A stretch of 64,000 bases of DNA from Metamycoplasma alkalescens. Its GTDB lineage: Bacteria; Bacillota_I; Bacilli_A; Mycoplasmatales; Metamycoplasmataceae. The stretch lies in NCBI RefSeq assembly GCF_900476125.1, contig NZ_LS991949.1:620001-684000 (forward strand). Direction: 5' to 3'. Positions within the stretch are counted from its first letter, which is position 1. Every line of letters begins with the position of its first letter. The notes under the pieces were generated by a model that saw only the letters and a list, made by a program, of their open reading frames with translations, did no database searches and had not been told where the DNA came from. Below are positions 32,824-44,798 of this stretch, piece after piece. Position numbers and translations under genes: made by a program.

Positions 32824-34195
32824 TTGCACTCTCCATTTCATTTTGATTTTCTTCAAATTTTTCATCTTTTTGCATTAAGTGGATTGAGTCAATATCTCAG
32901 TTTAAATAAACTTCTTTTCCAACTTCATGTTTTGAAGGGGTTTTAACATTGATGATTTTTCCTTTGAGATTGATATCATAGTTATAATAAATACCACTAT
33001 AAGTTGATTTAATGATTTGGCCAGTTAATTTTGCCTTTGCTTTAGTTTTAGTAATAATAATGTCTTCTGGGCGAATTAAGGCATCTAATTTTTGACCTGG
33101 TTTAAATTCAGTGTGGATTGTATCAAATGTTTTTGAAATAAATTTAACTCTTCCTTCCTTGACAAAAGTTGCATCAAAAAAGTTTGAATCACCAATAAAA
33201 TTTGCAACTCATTTGTTAATTGGATAATCATATAGTTCCTTTGGTGTTGCAAATTGTTCAACTTTTCCATCCCGAATAATCGCAATGCGATCGCTTAGTT
33301 GCAGCGCTTCATTCCGATCATGAGTAACAAAAATGAAAGTTAATTTTAGTTTTTGTTGAATATCTCTTAAGAGAATTTGCATTTTTTCCCGGATTTTAGC
33401 ATCCAACGCACTAAGTGGTTCATCTAATAAAAGAATTTCTGGCTCAATAACTAAAGATCTTGCTAAAGCAACTCTTTGTTTCATTCCTCCAGATAAGAAA
33501 TTAACATTTTTTTTCTCATTACCACTTAGGCCAACAAGACTCATGATTTGTCTAACTTCTTCATCCATTTCGGCATTATTTATACGCCGAGTTAAATATC
33601 TTTTTTCATATGTTTCTGTTTTTAGATCAACATAGTTTTCCCAATATGAATATTTGAAGTCCATATCATCAATTCATTGTTGATATTTTTCTTTTTTTCG
33701 TCTAGATAACTTGGAATTTGTGCTTAATTCTTTTTCATAAATTTCAAATTCTTTATCTAGAGCTTGCATTTTTTGTTCTGCATATTTTCTTCATTTTTCT
33801 TTTTGTGTTTTTAGTTTAATTTCAAAAGATTTTGGTACATTTTCTTTTTTAATTCGCTTAAGTCTTAAACCATATTTAATGTTATTTTCAACATTCAAAT
33901 GGGTAAATAAAGCATAATCTTGAAAGATTGTTGAAACATCACGTTTATGTGGGGATAAATCCTTGATATCTTTTCCATGAAGTTTAACTTCTCCACGTGT
34001 CACTCATTCAAATCCACCAATGATTCTTAGGATTGTTGTTTTTCCTGAACCAGAGGGCCCAAGCAAGGTGATAAATTCACCTTTTTTAATTTGAAGATTA
34101 ACATTATCTAAAACAGTTTTATCTTCAAATTCTTTTACAACATCAACTAATTCAATAATTGAAGTATCTTCTTTTTTGATCTTCTTTTTTTCCAT
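32816..34195 (-). CDS. potA: Polyamine ABC transporter ATPase PotA
   Basis: ATPase of the importer, 459 residues. Walker [10 protein letters not shown] (about residues 49-57), Q-loop [14 protein letters not shown] (Q92), signature [15 protein letters not shown] (about 233), Walker [16 protein letters not shown] and H-loop FVTHDRNEA. Between Q-loop and signature there are about 140 residues instead of the usual 50-55: a basic, helical insert at about 113-205 ([15 protein letters not shown] onward). The C-terminal TOBE-like domain contains [24 protein letters not shown]. Inserts of this kind are known in mycoplasma PotA. Confidence 0.95.
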
Positions 34196-34214
34196 GATTT
34201 ACCTTTCAATTTTG

Positions 34215-35861
34215 TTATGAATTTGTTATTTGGTAATAATATTCAATCATTTTGGTTTTTAATTCCAAATTAAGTGGTTGATAAGCTCTAAAATTGATTT
34301 TTGCTTGGTCATTAGCAGCAGATTCAACAAAATCAAAAATATTTAAAGCTTTTTTATCAGGATTTTTTTCATCATCTAAAAAATATCATTTCTTTAAAAA
34401 ATTTTTAATATTTTTAAAACTAGGTGAATAGTTAATTTGATGAAAATTCATTAGATGCGGTAAGTTATCATAGTCTCATGCATTTTGAAATTCTTCATAA
34501 TTTTCTTTGAAAAAACCTGCATCAATTTTTTCAAGGTTTTTTGCTTGATTAATATCATCATTGTCGAATAGATTTTTTAAAAATTCAGTTTCCTTTGTTG
34601 GTTGCTTATTTTTTAGATTATTAAAAACATTATTTAGATATTGATTTTCTAATTCTTTTGTTTTTTTATTTGTATCAGCATATAAATTTTCGTTTAACAC
34701 TGAAAGTAATAAATTTGCTTGTGAGTCGCTTGTATCTTTGGAGATTATTCAAGCATCAATATTCATATATGTATCTTTTGGGCGAACAAAAGAGATATTG
34801 TTTTTTTCAGGTAAACTTGCGAAATTATCTTGACCATAATAAGCATCCAAAGCATCACCATTATACATGATTGCAATATCTGCTTTACCTGTATTTGGTT
34901 CAATGATTGATGATACTAATTCTTGACCGTCTGTAACTAATTTATTACGATTAATATCTTTAATTGAACTACCTGTTGAGTTGATTACAAACTCATTGAA
35001 ATCATTAAGAATATCTTTGTAATTATCTTTATTGAATTCTTTTCAAATATCATTTTCTTTTTGGTCATTTTTTTTATCATGAGCATAAAATTGACCAATC
35101 ATTGTATTATCTAAAAATCAATTTGTTCAATAAATTCTTGGTTTTTTGTATTTATTTGTTAATTTTTTTATTGTTTCTAGTCATGTTTTTCCATCTTTAA
35201 TATCATCAAAATTTTGGTTTTCTTTGAGATTATTTCTTTTCTTTTTCGCAATTTGGGAATTTTCAGGATTATAAACAATCATTTTGTCAAGCGTAAAATA
35301 AGGAATTAAGAATTCATAAAAATTATCGATTTGTCCATCATTATTGATATCAAATCCAATTGCTTGCTTTTTTTCATTATAAAAAATATAAGGTTTATTT
35401 TTTTTATTTTCAGGATTGATTTTTTTTATTTCATTAATAAGTCAATTATCAAAATATGCAAATTGTTTGTTTACTTCATCAGTATATAAAGCAGAAATAA
35501 CTTCTTTTTTATTGTTATCTTCATATTCAATGCCATAGACTTTTTTAAAATTAATTTTTTTTAATTCATTTTCAAGAATTAATTGTGCAATTTGATAATC
35601 AGAACTTACTCCTGCAACAGCTTTCTTATTTTTTATTGCCCTTGTAAATTCATCAAGATTCTTAAATACATGATATGAATAATTCTTTTTTATTTTATTG
35701 ATTATTTCTTTGCCCAAGTAGGATTCATAGTTATAAATACTTACTTTATAAGGGTTGGATAATTTTGCAAACAAAATAATAAAAAATAATAAAAATAAAA
35801 TTGCAATACTTATACTAAAAAGAATTAATTTCATTCGATGAGTTAACAAACCAGTTTTCAT
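34215..35861 (-). CDS. PotD-like polyamine-binding protein, copy 2
   Basis: A second PotD-like protein, 548 residues, upstream of potA. It has an N-terminal membrane helix (ILFSISIAILFLLFFIILF) with no lipobox cysteine, then VSIYNYESYLGKEIINKI, AGVSSDYQIAQ and ADIAIMYNGDALDAYYGQ. It is similar to copy 1 in length, order and these motifs but differs elsewhere, so the two arose by duplication. The start ATG 35861 lies 2 bases after the era stop; the purine-rich RAGY-coding stretch of era provides AGAGAG. Alternative start at the next ATG (about 35834). Confidence 0.83.
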
Positions 35862-35863
35862 TA

Positions 35864-36751
35864 TTAGTAGCCAGCTCTCTTAATTTTTTGCTCATTATTG
35901 ACTCAGTTGTCATCAACTTTAACTTTTAAAAATAAATTAACACGATGCTCAAAAATTTCAGTCATTCTTTTTCTTGCATTCATTGAAATTGTTTTTATTT
36001 TATTACCATTTTTACCAATGACAATCCCTTTTTGAGATTCATTTTTAACAAAGATTGTTGCTTCAATATGATAAGGAAGATTTTTTCCTTCATTTTCTTT
36101 GAATTCTTCAATTGAGATTGCAATTGAGTGCGGGATTTCTTGATAAAGATTATTTATTGCAGTTTCACGAATAATTTCTTTTGCAATAAATCTTAGGGAA
36201 ACATCACTTAATTGATCTTCGTCATAAATTAGTTCATCTTCATAAGCATGTTTTTTTATTTCATCAATTAAATCATAATAGGTTTGTTGATATCCTTGAC
36301 CTGTTCCTAAGATAGTTTCTAAACCTAATTCCTTTAATTGGGAGGCTTTTTCGTCTAATAATTCTTTTTCTTTGATTAAATCAATTTTTGTAATTATTCC
36401 AAGTAATTTATTATTGGTTAACTCTTTAATTTTATTAATAATGTATTTGTCTCCAGTTCCTAATTTTTCATTAGCAGGAGTTAAGAATAGAACAACATCA
36501 ACATCTTTAATTGTTTGATAACTTTTTTCGTTTAATTTTTCAGATAATAAAAATTCAGCTTTGTGAATTCCTGGTGTATCAATAAAAATAATTTGACTAT
36601 CAACATCATTATAAATGCCTTTGATATTATCCCGTGTTGTTTGTGCTAAATTAGTAACAATTGATAAGTCAAAATTTAAAATATTATTTAATAAAGTACT
36701 TTTTCCAACATTAGGTCTACCAATTAGTCCAACATAACATATTTTTTTCAT
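35864..36751 (-). CDS. era: GTPase Era
   Basis: Era binds the 3' end of 16S rRNA and is needed for small-subunit assembly. The 295-residue protein has the G domain (GLIGRPNVGKSTLLNN, FIDTPGIHKAEF, GIITKIDLIKE) and a C-terminal KH domain (VKNESQKGIVIGKNGNKIKTI). Ends KIKRAGY with a TAA stop. Start ATG 36751 preceded by GGGGG. It follows ybeY after 20 bases; both act in rRNA maturation and are often neighbours. Confidence 0.97.
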
Positions 36752-36771
36752 TTTACCCCCGTTTTAAAAAT

Positions 36772-37221
36772 CTATCTTTTAATATTTAATTTTGTCATAA
36801 TGTTTTCGACATGATCATTCATAATTTTTTCTTCTTCTTTTGTTTGGTGATCAAAACCAAATAGATGTGCAACACCATGTGCAAAAATGTAACAAAATTC
36901 TCTTCTTATACTATGATTAAATTCTTTAGCTTGTTTAATTATTTTTCAAGGTGACATAATAATTTGTCCGAGTTCCAATAATTCAAGAAAACTAAGCTCA
37001 TTTTCTGCTTCAAATGGAAAACTTAAAATATCCGTGGTATAGTTTTTTTGGCGATACAAATAGTTTAGTTTTTTCATCCTAAATTTAGTAACAAATAAAA
37101 GATCAATTGAGATATCTTTTTTGCTATTAAATTCTTCTTTTGCCTTTTGTAAAATATTTAAAAAATCCTCTTTAAATTTGAAGCAAAAAAAGCTACGGTT
37201 TTTAATATTTAAATTATGCAT
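36772..37221 (-). CDS. ybeY: Endoribonuclease YbeY
   Basis: YbeY is a zinc-dependent endoribonuclease for 16S rRNA 3' processing and ribosome quality control. The 149-residue protein has the metal motif HGVAHLFGFDH near its C-terminus (family HGxLHLxGYDH), preceded by TDILSFPFE and IIMSPWKIIKQAKEF. The stop is TAG. Upstream neighbour is the C39-type exporter (42 bases away), downstream is era. Confidence 0.94.
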
Positions 37222-37263
37222 ATCGATAATTATAAAGCAATGAAAAAAATAGATATTATTTTT

Positions 37264-39276
37264 TTATTTTAATTTAAAAATTTTATGATTTTTTGCAAGA
37301 TATCTTTTTGTGTGACTTGTCTCAATAAAAATTGAATTTTCTTGTTTTTCTAAAACAAGATTTCTAATAATTTTAAGTGTATTTTTTGCAATAAATTCAA
37401 GAGATTCATCAAGTAAAATTAATTGGTATTTTTTAATCATTAAAGGGAGTAATTTTATGACTTGAATTTGGCCCATTGAAAATTTGTTTTTTTGTAAAAA
37501 TAAGTTAGAAAATAAGTCAAGATTTAAGTCTTTTAATAATGAAAGAAATTCTTTGTTTTGTAGAATATTTTCTCTATCTTTTTGTTCAACATTTCAGAAT
37601 AAATAACTATATAAATCAGTGTTAGGAAAATTATTGTCTTTGTCTGAAAAATATATATTATCTATTAGTCAGTTTTTTTCAATGTTTTCAATAGGTATAT
37701 TATTAATAAAAATTGAGTTTTTAATATCATCAAAATAACCAAGCAAAATTTTTAAAAATGTTGTTTTTCCAGCACCATTTTTTCCAGAAATTATTAGGTT
37801 GTTTTTTATATCTAAATTAATATTTGAAAAAAGTGTTTTTGTTGAGTATCCAAAGTTTAAATTTTTAATTTTAATTTCGCTTATTTTTGAAGGATTTTTT
37901 TGATTTTTATTGTTAATTTTTTCAGGAATATCAAGAATGAAAAAAAGTCTTTCAATATTGATTTTATTTACTTTTTTATCAAGCAAGAAAAATTGAAAAT
38001 TATTTATTGGTTCATTTAAAAGATTTTGAATTTGAAAAATAAAAAATATTTCAGAAACATTGTTATTTTTTTGGTTAATAAAAATTAAAAAAATTAGAAT
38101 ATTGCTTAATAATGTAAGAAGTGAAAATAAGAAAGTTTTTATTGAATTAAAATTGTTGATTTTATTTTCATTTTTTTGATTAAGTTCAATAGTTTGTTTA
38201 AAATCAAAAAAATTCATATTTCTTCAAAAACTTTTGCTGTATGTGTCATTATTTTTTGCAAAAAAAGTTAGATCATTTATTTCATTTAGATTTCTTACAA
38301 TATTTCTTTTTGATCATGAAAAAATTTTTATATTAATAAGATAACCTAATATTGTTTTAATCAAATTTAAACTAATAATTAAAATGATGTAATTAAAGCT
38401 GATATAAAAAAGTAAGGGAATTGAAAGCGTTAAAAAAAAGATAAAAGTTGGCCAAAAACTAAAAATATTGGCATAAAAATTAGAAATTAAATTTATTGAT
38501 AAGTACCTTAAAATAATTTCATTTTGTTCAATTTTCATTAATTGCTGATATTGGGCATTTTCAATCTTTTTAATAAAATCATTTTTAATATTTTTTGCAA
38601 TTTTTGTTTTTATAATTCCTGATGCCAAACTATTTAAAAAAGAAATAAGAATTAAGGTTATTGAACTTCAAAATAGAAGTAAGAGGTTTTTGTTTGCTTG
38701 CAATCACTCTGAATTTTGAATGTAAGAAAAAACAAATTTATTTATGAAAGAAACAAAGTAATTTATTAAAACGCTTATAAAACTAAAAATTAAAAATACT
38801 AGAATTGATGAAAAATTAATCTGAAAGGGAGTCTTTTGTTTTTCTAAAAAACTCTTTTTGATGCTGTTTGTTTTTGATTTCGAAACAAAAAGTACAATTC
38901 CGCTAAAAGATTCCTTAAAAATTAATAAATCAAGCTCTCTTTTTCCATTGACTGAATCATAAGTTTCAACAATTCCATTTTTAATTTTTTTGATTATGAC
39001 ATAGTGAAAAAAATTATCAATTTTAATAATTGATAAGCAAGGAAAATTTATTTTTGAATTAACAAGTTCTTCAAAATTTGCTTTATAAGCTTCAATTTCA
39101 ATTGAAATTTCTTTTCCAATTTCAATTAAATTAGAAATTGAAATTCCATTTTCATTATATGAAGCATAGTACTTTAATTGATTGATATCTAATCATTTTT
39201 TTCAATAAAACTTATATAGCGATTGTAAGGCATAGATTCCACAATCTTTTATATCTTCCTGAATTCTTATTTTCAT
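37264..39276 (-). CDS. Peptidase-containing ABC exporter (C39 domain)
   Basis: A 670-residue protein with three parts: an N-terminal C39 cysteine-peptidase domain, a hydrophobic transmembrane region (about residues 160-430, up to six segments) and a C-terminal ATPase domain. C39 catalytic residues are visible: QEDIKDCGIYAL (oxyanion Q6, Cys12), FFHYVIIKK (His) and YDSVNGK (Asp). Such proteins cut a leader peptide and export the mature peptide. The ATPase has Walker A GKNGAGKTT and Walker B LILLDES, but the signature is FSMGQ instead of LSGGQ and the Q-loop region lacks the usual Gln. No leader-peptide substrate gene was found next to it. No clear ribosome binding site. Confidence 0.85.
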
Positions 39277-39388
39277 AAATTAAATTTTTTATTAATTATT
39301 TCGAATTAATTTTAATTAAAGAAAAAGAAGTGAAAATAAAAAGAATTTAGAAAATAAAATTTAAATATTTTAGTTAAAATTAATTCAT

Positions 39389-40072
39389 ATGAATAAAAGA
39401 CATAAAACAAATTCAATAATTTTGCCAATGTTAGCTACTTTTTTAACCATGTCAGCGCCAATCACAGTTGCTGCTTCATGTACCCATGAGAAACCAGTAG
39501 TTACGATTTCATCTAACTCAAATCATACTTTTTTAAATGAAAATGGAGAAAGAATAATTAAGGGAAGTGCATCTGAATTTTTCAATACAAATCGTTCTGG
39601 CATTTTTAATCCAATTGATTCATCTGATCGTTTTTATCATATTCTTAGAAAAGATAATAATCAATTAATAAATGATGTTCATGATAAAAATCACAAATAT
39701 AAAATTAAAGGAAATTTTGATTTTCTAAATTTTGAAAATCTAAGTGCACCTTATAGTTACCGAATTTATTCATTTAGATATGATGAGTTAGTAAAAAATA
39801 TTCCTGGTGTTGCAACAAGAAAAAAATATTATGAACACCGTAACAATCCTAAAGCAGTTTATATTGTTTTATATTGGACGCTAAAAACAAATGAGGCTGC
39901 TCCAAATTTTGTTTCTGATATTATTACACCATCTGCTGCAAGATTAGGAATCCAATTTAACCCTGAATTAAAAGAAGAAGCACCATGACCATTTGTAAAA
40001 GGAATATTGGCAAATAATAATTTTTGGAAAAATGTTATTGAACCAGTTGTTTTAATCTTTGATAAGGAATAA
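39389..40072 (+). CDS. Lipoprotein directly upstream of gltX
   Basis: A 227-residue lipoprotein. The signal peptide [20 protein letters not shown] reaches the lipobox AASC (Cys31). The mature part is hydrophilic with a mixed composition ([20 protein letters not shown], later [17 protein letters not shown] and [19 protein letters not shown]) and no family I recognise. The stop is two bases before the gltX start, so the two are cotranscribed, an unusual partner for a synthetase. One internal TGA is Trp. Confidence 0.8.
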
Positions 40073-40074
40073 AT

Positions 40075-41456
<1,382 letters not shown>

Positions 41457-41466
<10 letters not shown>

Positions 41467-41834
41467 AATATGTTTTAAGTTCAGAAATAAATAACCAAGA
41501 GAATGAAGTCATTGAAACTGAATATGTTGATTTTTTTGAAAAAGAACACGGTAAATTTACACATATTGAATTTACTGACAATAAGACAATGAATTGTGTT
41601 TTAGATGTTTCTGATGATGAAATTAAAATAAATTATGCAAATCAAGAATTGCATATGAAAAAAAATTACTTTATTCCTAATAAGTTAAAAATTTCAGAGG
41701 GTGATTTTTTTGAAATTGATGTTTACTTAATTAAAGTTATTATTAGCAAAGAATTAATTCTATTTACATATGATTTATTACAAAATAAAAATATTATTGT
41801 TCGTAATACTGCGAAATTAATTTTTCAAAATTAA
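41457..41834 (+). CDS. Small protein of unknown function after gltX
   Basis: A 125-residue acidic protein, mostly beta by composition (KLKYVLSSEINNQENEVIETEYVDFFEKE; ELHMKKNYFIPNKLKI). The layout of short strands resembles the YwiB-like DUF1934 beta-barrel family, but the match is weak and I would not rely on it. It starts inside the 3' end of gltX (10-base overlap) and ends just before two hairpins, so it is the last gene of this transcript. Confidence 0.7.
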
Positions 41835-41846
41835 ATTTATATTGAA

Positions 41847-41886
41847 ATTATAGTTTTCTAAAAAATAAGGAAACTATAATTTTTTC
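41847..41886 (+). terminator. Terminator after the gltX transcript
   Basis: AATTATAGTTT (41847-41857) pairs with AAACTATAATT (41871-41881) and is followed by T residues, 13 bases after the stop codon. Confidence 0.75.
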
Positions 41887-41951
41887 AATAAAAAAACTTA
41901 GAAAATCAATATCAAGATTATATATTGAAATGAAATAAAAAAAATCAAAGA

Positions 41952-41997
41952 AAAAGATTGAAATATAAAGTATTTTTTAAAGAAATTTCAATCTTTT
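41952..41997. terminator. Second hairpin after the gltX transcript
   Basis: AAAAGATTGAAAT (41952-41964) pairs perfectly with ATTTCAATCTTTT (41985-41997) across a 20-base AT loop. It may be a back-up terminator; its orientation is not fixed by the sequence. Confidence 0.5.
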
Positions 41998-42157
41998 CTA
42001 TTAATTATTAGATTTTTTAAAAAAGAATTAAATTCAATGTGGACATTGCTATTATTATTGGATTTTATTTCAATAAGACATTAAATATTTTTTTCTTCTT
42101 TTTAGGGTTAAAAATAAAGAAAAAAATATTTGTATAAAAATAAGGTATTATTTTTCT

Positions 42158-42829
42158 ATGTTTAATTGACAATATGTATGAGTTAATTTGATAATTTTAT
42201 TGATTGGTTATCTACTGGGATCAATTAATATTTCAATCTTAATATCTAAAAAATGAAAAAAGGATATTAGAAATTGTGGTTCAAATAATGCAGGCGCAAC
42301 AAATGCCTTGCGTGTTTTTGGAATTAAGTTTGCAATTTTAGTTTTTTGTTTTGATTTACTAAAATCCTTTATTCCAACAATGATTGTGTTTTTTGTTAAA
42401 AGTAGTTTAAATAATCAATTTATTATTCCTTTATTTGCAGGACTAGGAGCATTCATTGGACATATTATCCCATGTTTTTTTAAGTTCAAAGGTGGTAAGG
42501 GTGTTGCTTCATATTTTGGGATGATCTTAGCTTTTGATTTAATAACATTTTTATTGTTAGCATGATTTTATATTATCTTAGTTTTAATTACAAGATATAT
42601 TTCAATTTCTTCAGTTCTAACTGTAATTATTTTTGCATTTATATCATTTATTCCATATTATTATTCAACTTGAGTTTTATCTTTTATTAATAAAAATATT
42701 CCGCAATGATCCCATAGTTATATTTTAGTTTTTGCTTCAATTTTAATTTTGTTAAAACATATTCCTAACTACATTAGATTTTCAAATAAAGAAGAAAAGA
42801 AAATAAATTTTAAAAAAATTAGCAATTAA
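42158..42829 (+). CDS. plsY: Acyl-phosphate:glycerol-3-phosphate acyltransferase PlsY
   Basis: PlsY acylates glycerol-3-phosphate with acyl-phosphate (from PlsX), the first step in phosphatidic acid synthesis, in the membrane. The 223-residue protein has five to seven hydrophobic segments and the three family motifs: GYLLGSINIS, NNAGATNALRVFG and FKGGKGVASYFG. RBS AAGGT 12 bases before ATG 42158. Its stop codon lies inside a CIRCE-like inverted repeat that precedes hrcA. PlsX, its partner, is at 4573-5592 in the same window. Confidence 0.93.
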
Positions 42830-42856
42830 ACAATTAAAGTGCTAATTTAGTGCTAA
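42819..42856 (+). promoter_or_regulatory. CIRCE-like HrcA operator
   Basis: TTAGCAATT (42819-42827), nine spacer bases, AAGTGCTAA (42837-42845): the CIRCE consensus layout (TTAGCACTC-N9-GAGTGCTAA) with one mismatch between the arms. A further half-site AGTGCTAA follows at 42849-42856. It lies 49 bases before hrcA and overlaps the plsY stop codon, and would let HrcA repress its own operon. Confidence 0.75.
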
Positions 42857-42904
42857 AATTATTAAGATAATAAAACCAAAAAGGAGTAATTTTATTATTT
42901 AATT

Positions 42905-43897
42905 ATGGATATTAAAAGTCGACATTTAGAAATTTTTAAAATGATTGTTGAAACTTTTTTTGAAACAGGCGAACCGGTGGGATCAAAAAAACTTGTTGAA
43001 CGCAAGAATTTATCTTTTTCTTCAGCAACATTGAGAAATATTATGTCAGATTTAGAAAAACAAGGTTTTTTAGAAAAACCTCATGTTTCAGGTGGAAGAG
43101 TGCCATCAACTTATGGACTTGAGTACTATACAAAATATGTTGCATATAATCCTAAAAAATTTTTTAATAAAAATTTGAATGATATTTTAATTAAAAAAAG
43201 ATTAAAAGTTGACACAACACTTGATGAAGCAGCTAATTTGATTAGTAAAATGGCACATTTTACAGTTGTAGCAACTTCAAATAATAAGGATGAAAGATTA
43301 AAAAGTATTCAACTAACACCATTAGATAAAAATTCGGCTGTAATTGTTATTGTCACAAGTAGCGGTAATGTTCAAAACAAATTATTTGATTTTGATGAAG
43401 ATATTGGATTAAATGATTTAAGAATTGCAATTCGACTTTTCAAAGAAAGATTAATTGATACCCCAATGATTGAACTTGCTTCAAAAGCAAAAGCATTATT
43501 ACCATTATTTAAAGAAAGAATTGGTAATTATGAAAGACTTTTTGAACGTTTCATTAAAACAATTTTTGTTTTTGAAGAAAAAATTCAAAATAAGACTTAT
43601 AACAAAGATGCAATGATTTTATCAAAAAATATTTCAAGAGAAGAATTAGTTGTCTTGCTAGATTTGATTGAAAAGCATTCAGTATGATCAACAATTGAAA
43701 ATAATTTAGATGAGGATAATAAAATAAAACTTGATTTCTCAAGAGAAAATTTAAATATAATTAGCAAAAAAATTGATTTTGAAAATGAAAAAAATATTAA
43801 AGAAATATCAATTATGGGGCCTAAAAATATTGATATTCAAGAATCACTTGAAACACTAGATTTATTATCAATACTCATTAAAAAAGGAGATAAATAA
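42905..43897 (+). CDS. hrcA: Heat-inducible transcription repressor HrcA
   Basis: HrcA represses heat-shock operons by binding CIRCE. The 330-residue protein starts with a winged-helix domain (SRHLEIFKMIVETFFETGEPVGSKKL, then SSATLRNIMSDLEKQGFLEKPHVSGGRVPS, the family signature) followed by a ligand/dimer domain. The AAGGAG site at 42881-42886 lies 18 bases from ATG 42905, longer than usual; no closer in-frame ATG exists. The stop overlaps the grpE start (TAATG). Confidence 0.95.
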
Positions 43898-44721
43898 TGC
43901 AGAATTTTAATAAATTTGACAATGTAATTTTTGAACTAGGTAAAAAAGAGTCACCAAAAGATAAATTTGATTTCAAAAAATATTCCTATATTTGGGATTA
44001 TGATGAGATTGATCCATTAATTTTAGAAATCATGCAGAATGGTAAAAAAATCAATGATAAAGAAATTAGTTGAAAAAATAAAAAATTATCTTATCTTTTA
44101 AAAATAATTTCAATTAAGAAAGTAAATTCTAAAGTGAAAGAATTAATTGAAAAAACGCAATCTTTAGAAAATGAGACTAAATCAATTGAAAATAAATTAA
44201 AATTACAAGAAGAAAGCATTAATAACTTGAATGCCCAAATTGATATGTTACAAAATAAGGCAATTGAGGAAGCAAATTTATTTAAACAAGAAGTTCTTAA
44301 TATTCAAAAGAAAGCACAAGAAACAATTAATGAACATAAACAAAAAACAACTCAGCATCAAGAGCAACAAGCAGAAGAAATAAAAATGTATGCTTTACAA
44401 TCACTTCTTGAAAAATTAATTCAGCCCTTAAATAATTTTGAAATTGCAATTACTGTTGCACAAAAAATTGATAATGATGTTTTGAAAAATTTTATTACTG
44501 GATTTAACATGCTTTATAAGCAAGTTGAAGATATTTTAATAGAAATTGGATTAACAAAAATAATTCCACAAGTTGGTGATGTATTTGATGCTAATTTTCA
44601 TCAGGCGTATGAATTAGTTAATTCAGATTTTGAAAAAGATACAATTTTAGAAATAAAAAATATTGGCTATAAATTACATGATCGTGTTATTAAGCCAGCT
44701 TTGGTTGTTGTTGCAAAATAA
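43897..44721 (+). CDS. grpE: Nucleotide exchange factor GrpE
   Basis: GrpE releases ADP from DnaK. The 274-residue protein has an extra N-terminal region of about 75 residues (MQNFNKFDNVIFELGKKES onward), a long coiled coil (about residues 80-160, rich in E, K, Q and N), the four-helix and beta domains with GFNMLYKQVEDILIEIGLTKI, VGDVFDANFHQAYE and IKNIGYKLHDRVIKPALVVVAK, the family C-terminus. Start ATG 43897 with AAGGAG at 43885-43890 inside hrcA. DnaK and DnaJ genes are not in the window. Confidence 0.93.
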
Positions 44722-44798
44722 AATTTCATTTTTTCTTAAAATTAAGATATTTTGCAGTCATTCAATTAAAATAAAAAAATTACGAAAAGAGGAAAAAA

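Larger units (their letters stand above)
41835..42157. other. Intergenic region with two hairpins before plsY
   Basis: This 323-base region holds two terminator-like hairpins (41847-41881 and 41952-41997) and, at its right end, the plsY promoter region with a TATAAA-like box around 42133 and an AAGGT site at 42141-42145. No gene was recognised. Confidence 0.45.
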
